A stretch of DNA of 5,993 bases from an uncultured Sphingobacteriales bacterium (GTDB lineage Bacteria > Bacteroidota > Bacteroidia > Chitinophagales > Chitinophagaceae). The stretch spans positions 1 to 5,993 of the forward strand of contig CAMPKG010000207.1 in NCBI GenBank assembly GCA_946887085.1, read 5' to 3'. The notes under the pieces are model-generated. The model saw only the letters and a list, made by a program, of their open reading frames with translations. It had not been told where the DNA came from and made no database searches. The position numbers and the translations under genes were made by a program. Positions 1 to 4,426 of the stretch are shown here, piece by piece (positions within the stretch are counted from its first letter, which is position 1; the number at the start of each line of letters is the position of its first letter).

Positions 1-2
1 CA

Positions 3-872
3 ACAATATGCGCCGGAGATAAGATCGTATTAGCACTGAGTATGCCAGGGGCGAGTTATGCATGGAGCGATGGCAGTAACGGCAATACAATTGAAATAAA
101 CAGTGCAGGCAAATATTATGTTTCCGCTACACTCGGCAACTGCATTACGTCTGACACCATTGAAATAAATGTCAGAGATGTTGCACTGGACCTTGGTGGT
201 GATACTGTCATATGCCCCGGCAATTCCATTCTGATCGGTACTGCCGCGGCATACGACACGTACACGTGGAACGACGGTTATGAGGGCCCAAGCAGGGATA
301 TTGATAAAGCCGGCAGCTATCATTTACGTGTGGTCCTGGGTGGATGCAAAGCAACTGACAGCATCAGGATACAAATGATAGAAACAACTGTTGACCTGGG
401 CGGCGACCGCATACTTTGTAAAGGAGAAGAACTGACATTAACTGTTCCTTTGGAAAATCAACTTCGTTATCTCTGGCAGGATGGATCGGGAGCTAACAGC
501 ATAACCGCAAGGAACACTGAAAAATACTGGGTAACAATAACCAACCTTTGCGGCAGTTTCAGCGATACCGTGGACCTGGTATTTGAGTCCTGCGACTGCA
601 ATGTTTTTGTTCCTTCGGCCTTCACACCTAACGGAGATGGACTGAATGATGAGATGACCGCCTTGTTGGACTGCACAGCCAGTGATTACAAATTTTTGAT
701 CATGAACCGCTTTGGAGAGATCGTATTCCAGGCTTATTCCGCAGGCAAAAGATGGAACGGCATCCACTATACAAAACCGGCTGAAATGGGAACCTATTTT
801 TATCTCCTGCAATTTACCGGCCCGCGCGGACAGAAAATTCTGAAGAAAGGAGATATAGTGCTGGTGAGGTAA
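3..872 (+). CDS. T9SS type B sorting-domain protein with Ig-like repeats, 3' part
   Basis: The frame is open to the left edge, so this is the C-terminal 289 residues of a larger protein; the ATG at 42 lies inside a repeat and is not the real start. Three copies of an approximately 68-residue repeat are visible. Each has a cysteine soon after its start (residues 3, 71, 139), a Y-x-W-x-DG core (W at 21, 89, 158) and a C-x(4,6)-D-[ST]-[IV] end. Copies 2 and 3 begin with LGGD, and the beta-rich pattern suggests Ig-like or PKD-like folds. Residues about 202-289 match the gliding-motility-associated C-terminal domain: VPSAFTPNGDGLND, then a [IM]-x-NR[FW]GE-x-VF motif, W-N-G, and a final KKGDIVLVR. 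In this family that domain directs export through the type IX system and surface attachment or release. The ligand is unknown; adhesin is an inference from the architecture. Confidence 0.93.
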   Translation, partial: TICAGDKIVLALSMPGASYAWSDGSNGNTIEINSAGKYYVSATLGNCITSDTIEINVRDVALDLGGDTVICPGNSILIGTAAAYDTYTWNDGYEGPSRDIDKAGSYHLRVVLGGCKATDSIRIQMIETTVDLGGDRILCKGEELTLTVPLENQLRYLWQDGSGANSITARNTEKYWVTITNLCGSFSDTVDLVFESCDCNVFVPSAFTPNGDGLNDEMTALLDCTASDYKFLIMNRFGEIVFQAYSAGKRWNGIHYTKPAEMGTYFYLLQFTGPRGQKILKKGDIVLVR

Positions 873-906
873 TGACTGGCGCCGGTCTGCTGACTGGCGC
901 CGGTCT
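873..906. repeat. Tandem pair of 16-nt near-palindromic repeats
   Basis: The 16-mer TGACTGGCGCCGGTCT occurs at 873-888 and again, identical, at 891-906, an 18-nt period. Each copy contains a near-palindrome centred on GGCGCC, with one G-T mismatch in the stem. The second copy is the outer half of the left REP-like unit, so the first looks like a partial duplication of the element's edge. It starts directly after the stop codon at 870-872. Confidence 0.85.
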
Positions 907-934
907 TCCGCCGAAGGTTGGTGACCGGTGTCAG
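891..934. repeat. Outer left REP-like palindrome
   Basis: CTGAC at 890-894 can pair with GTCAG at 930-934, and CCGGTC at 900-905 with GACCGG at 923-928. A small CTTC/GAAG stem (905-908/913-916) is a competing inner fold. Its outer 18 nt (893-910) recur as a perfect reverse complement at 1581-1598 beyond the transposase gene. Confidence 0.8.
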
Positions 935-944
935 CAGAAATCAC

Positions 945-959
945 CCGGTCTCCGACCGG
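945..959. repeat. Inner left REP-like hairpin
   Basis: Perfect 6-bp stem CCGGTC/GACCGG (945-950 and 954-959) with a 3-nt loop, ending 18 nt before the chosen transposase start. It shares the GGTC/GACC core with the outer unit and with the matching hairpin at 1533-1547. It could affect initiation of the transposase or be a substrate for the enzyme. Confidence 0.78.
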
Positions 960-977
960 AAATATTATATTCACATC

Positions 978-1529
978 ATGTCCGACCGCTACAAAGTATT
1001 CGATGACTGGCAGGCGCATTTTGTCACCTGCACTGTCGTAGGCTGGGCTGACGCACTTAGCCGGCCTGAATACAAAGAAGTCATACTCGACAGCCTCAGA
1101 TTTTGCCAGCAGAGGAAAGGCCTGCGTATTTATGCATGGGTCATTATGGCCAATCATCTTCACATGATTGTGAGTGCAGCGACTGGTCATAAACTACCAG
1201 ATATCATGCGCGACTTCAAAAAGTTTACCAGTCGTACAATGATCGATGCTATTTCAAACAATCCTTCCGAGAGCCGCCGCGAATGGATGTTAAGTATGTT
1301 CGGTTATGCAGGACGGTCCAATAATGATAACGAGATCTTCCAGTTCTGGAAGGGGGATTATCATCCTGTAACTCTTGACACGCCCGAATTATTTGAGCAA
1401 CGCCTGACTTACTTACATGAGAATCCCGTGCGTGCGGGTATAGTTTGGGAGCCTCAGGACTATAAGTATAGCAGTGCTGTAGATTATTATGAGCAGCAGA
1501 AAGGATTATTGGACATTATTATTCTTTAG
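978..1529 (+). CDS. REP-associated tyrosine transposase (Y1/IS200-like, HUH)
   Basis: A 183-residue protein of the Y1_Tnp family, single-stranded-DNA HUH nucleases related to IS200/IS605 TnpA. The HUH metal-binding motif is NHLHMIV with H60 and H62. The likely nucleophile is Y145 in the TYLHENPVRAG segment, which corresponds to the conserved Y-[IL]-x-x-NPV-[RK]-AG region of RAYTs. Other family landmarks are FKKFTS (80-85), FQFWKGDYHP (121-130) and the YSSA-x-DY-x(4)-KGLL tail. The ATG at 978 was chosen because further upstream the frame runs into the repeat palindromes and has only a TTG start. The gene looks intact, and no accessory tnpB is present. Known RAYTs cut and join REP DNA and are often treated as domesticated. 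Activity here is inferred from the intact residues. Confidence 0.93.
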   Translation: MSDRYKVFDDWQAHFVTCTVVGWADALSRPEYKEVILDSLRFCQQRKGLRIYAWVIMANHLHMIVSAATGHKLPDIMRDFKKFTSRTMIDAISNNPSESRREWMLSMFGYAGRSNNDNEIFQFWKGDYHPVTLDTPELFEQRLTYLHENPVRAGIVWEPQDYKYSSAVDYYEQQKGLLDIIIL

Positions 1530-1532
1530 TTT

Positions 1533-1547
1533 ACGGTCAGAGACCGT
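1533..1547. repeat. Inner right REP-like hairpin
   Basis: Perfect 6-bp stem ACGGTC/GACCGT (1533-1538 and 1542-1547) with a 3-nt loop, 3 nt after the transposase stop codon. It is the reverse-complement counterpart of the 945-959 hairpin (12 of 13 core bases). It might also act as a weak terminator, but no T tract follows. Confidence 0.75.
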
Positions 1548-1557
1548 TTAACATATT

Positions 1558-1600
1558 CTGACACTGGTCGCCCGCTGGCACGGAAGACCGGCGCCAGTTT
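1558..1600. repeat. Outer right REP-like palindrome
   Basis: Mirror copy of the outer left unit: 1581-1598 is the exact reverse complement of 893-910, and 1558-1571 of 921-934 with two differences. The middle about 10 nt differ between the copies, as is usual for REP loops. GGTC at 1566-1569 pairs with GACC at 1586-1589, and ACTGG at 1563-1567 offers an alternative pairing with CCAGT at 1594-1598. Confidence 0.8.
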
Positions 1601-1629
1601 CATTCGCAGGGGATTTTCCTTTTTATTGC

Positions 1630-1637
1630 TAGTTTTG
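1630..1637 (+). promoter_or_regulatory. Possible -7 promoter element before pssA
   Basis: TAGTTTTG fits the Bacteroidota housekeeping -7 consensus TAnnTTTG. No TTG-type -33 box is seen at the usual distance upstream. It lies only 7 nt before the pssA ATG, so transcription from it would give an almost leaderless mRNA. Single-element evidence, hence low confidence. Confidence 0.3.
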
Positions 1638-1644
1638 AGCCCTC

Positions 1645-2406
1645 ATGAAGCATTTACCCAACCTGCTGACGCTGGGCAACTTGTTCAGCGGATGCATCGC
1701 TATAGCATTCATCCTCAATTCGCAGCCTTTTCTTACAGGCTTCGAAGGGGAGGAATATTGGGTAACCGGGGTGGAGCAGGCCTGCTGGGGTAGTATCTTC
1801 ATCGGCATTGCCGCTGTTTGCGATCTGCTGGATGGTTTTACGGCAAGGGCTTTAAAAGTATTTTCTTCCATTGGCAAAGACCTTGACTCGCTGGCTGACC
1901 TGGTTTCTTTCGGTGTCGCACCTTCTATGATCCTGTTTAAAATGCTTTGGGCGGCTTATATGACCTCGCCCAATGCTATGGACGTAAGCATGCTCGCCAT
2001 GAGTCCGGCCTTCCTGGTTGCTTGCTTCGGCGCGCTAAGGCTGGCAAGGTTCAATGTTACCGCCAGTGAGCAGAAAACACATTTCGTGGGCATGCCTATC
2101 CCCGCGGTCGGCATATTGGTGGCTTCGTTCCCACTTGTGAACTGGTATACCCCCGCATATGGCCTCTGGCTGCAAAAGACCTGGGTTATCTACCTGGTGA
2201 TTGTACTGCTCTGCTGGCTGATGGTATCCAAAAGCAGGTTCATCAAGTTCATGCCTTCCAAATGGCAGCTGGCTTATTTCTGGCCGCAGCTCTTAATAAT
2301 AATTGTGGGTGCAATAGCTGCAATATTTATAAATGTGGCGGCAATACCTGTCGCATTCATTCTGTACATAATTTTGTCGCTCGTTTATACGCCAAAAGAA
2401 TCTTAG
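1645..2406 (+). CDS. pssA: CDP-diacylglycerol--serine O-phosphatidyltransferase
   Basis: A 253-residue integral membrane enzyme that transfers phosphatidate from CDP-diacylglycerol to L-serine, giving phosphatidylserine, the precursor of phosphatidylethanolamine. The CDP-alcohol phosphotransferase signature is complete at residues 60-85: D60-x2-D63-G-x2-A67-R68-x8-G77-x3-D81-x3-D85, the metal and CDP-binding residues. The N-terminus (MKHLPNLLTLGNLFSGCIAI) is typical of the type II, Bacillus-like PssA, which supports the ATG at 1645. Several hydrophobic helices follow, including about 120-136, 150-166, 178-194 and two near the C-terminus. It is the first gene of a three-gene run, with its stop only 1 nt before purS. 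No strong Shine-Dalgarno is seen. Confidence 0.95.
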   Translation: MKHLPNLLTLGNLFSGCIAIAFILNSQPFLTGFEGEEYWVTGVEQACWGSIFIGIAAVCDLLDGFTARALKVFSSIGKDLDSLADLVSFGVAPSMILFKMLWAAYMTSPNAMDVSMLAMSPAFLVACFGALRLARFNVTASEQKTHFVGMPIPAVGILVASFPLVNWYTPAYGLWLQKTWVIYLVIVLLCWLMVSKSRFIKFMPSKWQLAYFWPQLLIIIVGAIAAIFINVAAIPVAFILYIILSLVYTPKES

Positions 2407-2407
2407 T

Positions 2408-2659
2408 ATGAAATTTACCGCTCATATCAACGTAATGCCTCTTAAAGAATTGCTGGATCCCCAGGGCAAGGCCGTGAACAACAGCCTGCACAACCTTGGC
2501 CTCGGCCAGGTACAGGATGTACGCATCGGCAAGCACATCAACCTGCAAATAGAAGCTGCCAGCAAAGAAGAAGCACAGCGCATGACGGAAGAAGCCTGCA
2601 AAAAACTGCTGGCTAACCCCGTGATGGAAGCCTTCGACTTTACCCTGGTAGAAGGATAG
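2408..2659 (+). CDS. purS: Phosphoribosylformylglycinamidine synthase subunit PurS
   Basis: An 83-residue protein of usual PurS length. Landmarks are the N-terminal beta strand with a V-M-P-L-K-E-LLDPQGKAV stretch (residues 9-23), the LG-x6-VRIGKHINL segment, and the LLANPVMEAFDF C-terminal motif (67-78). PurS forms a dimer that bridges the small PurL (ATP-dependent amidation of FGAR) and PurQ (glutaminase) in the fourth step of purine synthesis. Its presence implies separate short PurL and PurQ elsewhere in the genome, since the large fused PurL carries this domain internally. The junction with pssA is TAG-T-ATG, suggesting translational coupling. Confidence 0.95.
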   Translation: MKFTAHINVMPLKELLDPQGKAVNNSLHNLGLGQVQDVRIGKHINLQIEAASKEEAQRMTEEACKKLLANPVMEAFDFTLVEG

Positions 2660-2660
2660 T

Positions 2661-3329
2661 ATGCGCCTTTACCTGGTACCATCCCCCATCGGCAACCTCG
2701 GCGATATCAGTTACCGGGCTGTTGAGATATTGAACAAGGCGGATGTGATACTGTGTGAAGATACCCGCACCAGCTCTGTACTGCTGCGGCATTATAATAT
2801 CCAGAAACCGCTGACCCCCTACCACCAGCACAACGAGCATAAGATACTCGCGCACCTTGTAGAGCAGTTGCAGCAAGGCAAGACTTTTGCGCTGATCACC
2901 GATGCGGGCACACCGGGCGTTTCAGACCCGGGCTTTTTGCTGGTACGCGAATGCCTGCGCAATGATATACCCGTAGAATGCCTGCCCGGCGCCACAGCTT
3001 TTGTCCCCGCACTGGTGCAATCGGGCATCCCCTCCAACAGATTTGTTTTCGAGGGATTTCCCCCGATAAAAAAAGGTAGACAGACCTTATTCAAACAACT
3101 CGCTGAAGAAGAAAGAACGATCATATTATACGAATCGCCCCACCGCCTGGTGAAAACTTTGCAGGAACTGGCTACCTACCTCGGCGCCGACAGGCAGGCT
3201 GCGGTGGCGCGCGAGCTTACCAAAATGTTCGAGGAAACCCGCAAGGGTACGCTGGCCGAATTGGCCAAACACTACGAGGCTACGCCCCCCAAGGGCGAGA
3301 TCGTTATCGTTATCTCAGGGAAAGAATAG
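2661..3329 (+). CDS. rsmI: 16S rRNA (cytidine(1402)-2'-O)-methyltransferase
   Basis: A 222-residue SAM-dependent methyltransferase of the tetrapyrrole-methylase fold that modifies the ribose of C1402 in the decoding centre of 16S rRNA. Family motifs in order: PSPIGNLGDISYRA (7-20), EDTRTS (33-38), DAGTPGVSDPG (81-91, SAM-binding loop), LPGA (108-111), EGFPP (131-135), YESPHR (157-162), RELTKMFEE (184-192) and KGEIVIV (211-217). It is shorter than the roughly 286-residue E. coli form because the C-terminal extension is absent. AAGGA at 2652-2656, inside the end of purS, is a close-spaced ribosome binding site, and the purS junction is again TAG-T-ATG. Last gene of the run, ending at the hairpin 3336-3364. 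Confidence 0.95.
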   Translation: MRLYLVPSPIGNLGDISYRAVEILNKADVILCEDTRTSSVLLRHYNIQKPLTPYHQHNEHKILAHLVEQLQQGKTFALITDAGTPGVSDPGFLLVRECLRNDIPVECLPGATAFVPALVQSGIPSNRFVFEGFPPIKKGRQTLFKQLAEEERTIILYESPHRLVKTLQELATYLGADRQAAVARELTKMFEETRKGTLAELAKHYEATPPKGEIVIVISGKE

Positions 3330-3335
3330 AAAGAA

Positions 3336-3364
3336 GAAAGCCACCCGTAAATGGAGTGGCTTTC
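3336..3364. terminator. Shared hairpin terminator between convergent rsmI and lipoprotein gene
   Basis: A 9-bp perfect stem (GAAAGCCAC 3336-3344 with GTGGCTTTC 3356-3364) and an 11-nt loop. On the - strand it is followed by a T-rich run, so it best serves the lipoprotein gene. On the + strand only three T's lie in the stem foot, giving a weaker stop for rsmI. Confidence 0.75.
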
Positions 3365-3387
3365 AATGATATTAGCTAAACTAACAA

Positions 3388-3585
3388 TTAGTGTGCAGCT
3401 GAATCAACGTGCATAGTAGTGTCAGTAGCAGGAGCTGCAGTCATAGTGTCAACCGGAGCTGGAGTAGCTTCAGGCATCATGGTTGCAGTGTCTGTCATTG
3501 TTTCTTCAGTAGTTTCGCTGTTACCGCAAGAAGCTACGAAAATACCCATTGCCAGGGCGAGGATGCTGAATTTTACGAATTTCAT
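3388..3585 (-). CDS. Small low-complexity lipoprotein
   Basis: A 65-residue protein with a lipoprotein signal: two lysines in MKFVKF, a hydrophobic stretch, and a lipobox V-A-S-C with the acylated cysteine at residue 20. The mature 45-46 residues are rich in Thr, Ala, Met, Pro and Glu, with a repeating A-P-x-D-T-M-T-like pattern and no predicted fold. It is probably acidic and disordered, anchored to a membrane. Similar tiny Thr/Ala/Pro-rich lipoproteins are common in Bacteroidota, but I know of no assigned function. It converges with rsmI. Its upstream region holds a GGGTTAC-N16-TATAAAT promoter-like sequence also found before the sigma gene, so it may belong to that sigma factor's regulon (inference). 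Confidence 0.85.
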   Translation of the reverse strand: MKFVKFSILALAMGIFVASCGNSETTEETMTDTATMMPEATPAPVDTMTAAPATDTTMHVDSAAH

Positions 3586-3611
3586 GACTTTGTTTTTTTA
3601 AGTTATTTCAG

Positions 3612-3641
3612 ATTTATACCCCATTTGAAAAAAGGTAACCC
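3612..3641 (-). promoter_or_regulatory. Promoter-like GGGTTAC-N16-TATAAAT before the lipoprotein gene
   Basis: Read on the - strand, GGGTTAC (3641-3635) is followed by 16 nt and TATAAAT (3618-3612). A start of transcription near 3605 would leave a leader of about 20 nt before the ATG at 3585. The same box, spacing and AT-rich second box occur on the + strand at 3811-3840, and both copies also share the T-run and CA after the first box. The paired occurrence is the main evidence. Confidence 0.6.
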
Positions 3642-3674
3642 GCTTTTTTTAAATTTTTTTTAACCCAGGGTTAC
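3635..3674. repeat. Inverted pair of GGGTTAC boxes around a T-rich tract
   Basis: GTAACCC at 3635-3641 faces GGGTTAC at 3668-3674, a 7-bp inverted repeat separated by 26 nt of mostly T's. A nested 13-nt palindrome, TAACCCAGGGTTA, lies at 3661-3673. The 3668 copy has no TATAAT-like box 16 nt downstream, so it may be a regulator site or a decayed promoter rather than an active one. Confidence 0.45.
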
Positions 3675-3810
3675 TCAACCCCTCTGTAATTGGCGCTCAG
3701 TGCGATGAAATAAACAAAAATAAATATGTAAAACCCTTCCGGCTGCGTCTTATCTTTACGGCAGTCAACAAAAATGGGCGGTTTTTTGGCTCAATTTTTT
3801 CTCCGGACGA

Positions 3811-3840
3811 GGGTTACTTTTTTCACCAAACAGTATTAAT
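3811..3840 (+). promoter_or_regulatory. Promoter-like GGGTTAC-N16-TATTAAT before the sigma gene
   Basis: GGGTTAC (3811-3817), 16 nt, then TATTAAT (3834-3840), matching the lipoprotein promoter in both boxes and in spacing. It ends 2 nt before the GTG start, so the message would be leaderless or begin just inside the assumed start. Autoregulation by the sigma factor is the natural hypothesis. Confidence 0.55.
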
Positions 3841-3842
3841 TA

Positions 3843-4415
3843 GTGTACGGCTCAAACACAGAACAGGAGTTATTGAAGGAGCTGGCAGCAGGTAACCGTA
3901 CTGCTACTGAACAGGTCTACAACCAACATTATCCCGTAATAACACGCTGGATACAAAAAAATGGGGGTGGTGAGGCCGATGCAGCCGATGTATACCAGGA
4001 AGCCATGGTGATATTGTATGAGAAGGCACAGAATGAGGAATTCAGGCTGAGCTGTAAGGTGGGCACCTACCTTTTTGCAGTGAGCAAGAACCTTTGGTAT
4101 AAGAAGGTGCAGAAACTGCAGAGAGAGCCGGGCAAACTGCCGGACAATGCAGGAATAGACGGACAGGACTGGGCTTACGAAGACGATATAAAGGCGCACA
4201 ACGAACGGGAAATGCATTACGGGCAGCTCAACCAGGCGCTCGACCAGGTAGGAGAGCCCTGCAGATCTTTACTTAGAGCGTTTTACCAGCATGATAAAAG
4301 CATGCAGGAAATAGCGGCAGAATTCGGGTATACGAACCCTGACAATGCCAAAACACAGAAATATAAATGCCTGAACCGCCTCAGGAAACTGTTTTACGGC
4401 GTACAGGCAAAATAG
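3843..4415 (+). CDS. RNA polymerase sigma factor, sigma-70 family (ECF-like)
   Basis: A 190-residue two-domain sigma factor with no other conserved domain. Region 2 is about residues 20-92, with the DAADVYQEAMVILYEK core (46-61) and a TYLFAVSKNLW segment (75-85), which contacts the -10 box and core polymerase. Region 4 is about 138-186, with an SMQEIAAEFGYTNPDNAKTQ helix-turn-helix (153-172) and KYKCLNRLRKLF for -35 recognition. The GTG at 3843 is used because an in-frame stop lies just upstream (3837-3839) and the next ATG is at codon 54, inside region 2. No Shine-Dalgarno precedes it. The protease gene follows after 11 nt, with its ribosome binding site overlapping this stop codon, so the two are likely co-translated and functionally tied. 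Confidence 0.93.
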   Translation: MYGSNTEQELLKELAAGNRTATEQVYNQHYPVITRWIQKNGGGEADAADVYQEAMVILYEKAQNEEFRLSCKVGTYLFAVSKNLWYKKVQKLQREPGKLPDNAGIDGQDWAYEDDIKAHNEREMHYGQLNQALDQVGEPCRSLLRAFYQHDKSMQEIAAEFGYTNPDNAKTQKYKCLNRLRKLFYGVQAK

Positions 4416-4418
4416 GAG
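4414..4418 (+). promoter_or_regulatory. Ribosome binding site of the protease gene, overlapping the sigma stop
   Basis: AGGAG shares two bases with the sigma stop codon TAG (4413-4415) and lies 8 nt before the ATG at 4427. This fixes the protease start at 4427 rather than an upstream in-frame ATG at 4367 inside the sigma gene, and implies translational coupling. Confidence 0.8.
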
Positions 4419-4426
4419 CAACGACA

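Larger units (their letters stand above)
873..1600 (+). mobile_element. REP/RAYT element: Y1 transposase with inverted palindromic flanks
   Basis: A single Y1 transposase gene sits between two clusters of palindromic repeats. The outer left unit (893-910) is repeated as an exact 18-nt reverse complement at 1581-1598, and 921-934 matches the reverse complement of 1558-1571 with two differences. The inner left hairpin core (946-958) matches the reverse complement of 1534-1546 with one difference. Thus both flanks carry the same ordered pair of elements in mirror orientation. This is the layout known for REP-associated tyrosine transposases, which are thought to act on or spread such repeats. 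The left edge starts at the base after the upstream stop codon, and the right edge lies about 45 nt before pssA. No target-site duplication is seen, as expected for HUH enzymes. Confidence 0.78.

Noticed and set aside
873..960. CRISPR-like array suggested by the repeated 16-mers
   Set aside because: Only two copies with a 2-nt gap, palindromic and mirrored beyond a transposase gene, which fits REP units and not repeat-spacer structure.
918..977. N-terminal extension of the transposase from a TTG at 918
   Set aside because: These 20 codons lie within the REP-like palindromes and look unlike the family; the ATG at 978 gives the usual length.
438..1190. A 250-codon open frame on the - strand
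   Set aside because: It crosses the end of the T9SS domain, the repeat region and the start of the transposase, all with clear + strand homology. Its product has no recognisable motif, so it is a shadow.
3409..3663. Two + strand open frames opposite the small lipoprotein
   Set aside because: They are Ser/His- and Val-rich antisense readings of a low-complexity gene, whereas the - strand has a clear lipoprotein signal, lipobox, promoter and terminator.
3751..3759. TATCTTTAC as a -7 element for the sigma gene
   Set aside because: It differs from TAnnTTTG at the last base and has no -33 TTG. It remains a possible housekeeping promoter with a leader of about 80 nt, but is weaker than the duplicated GGGTTAC-N16-TATWAAT pattern.
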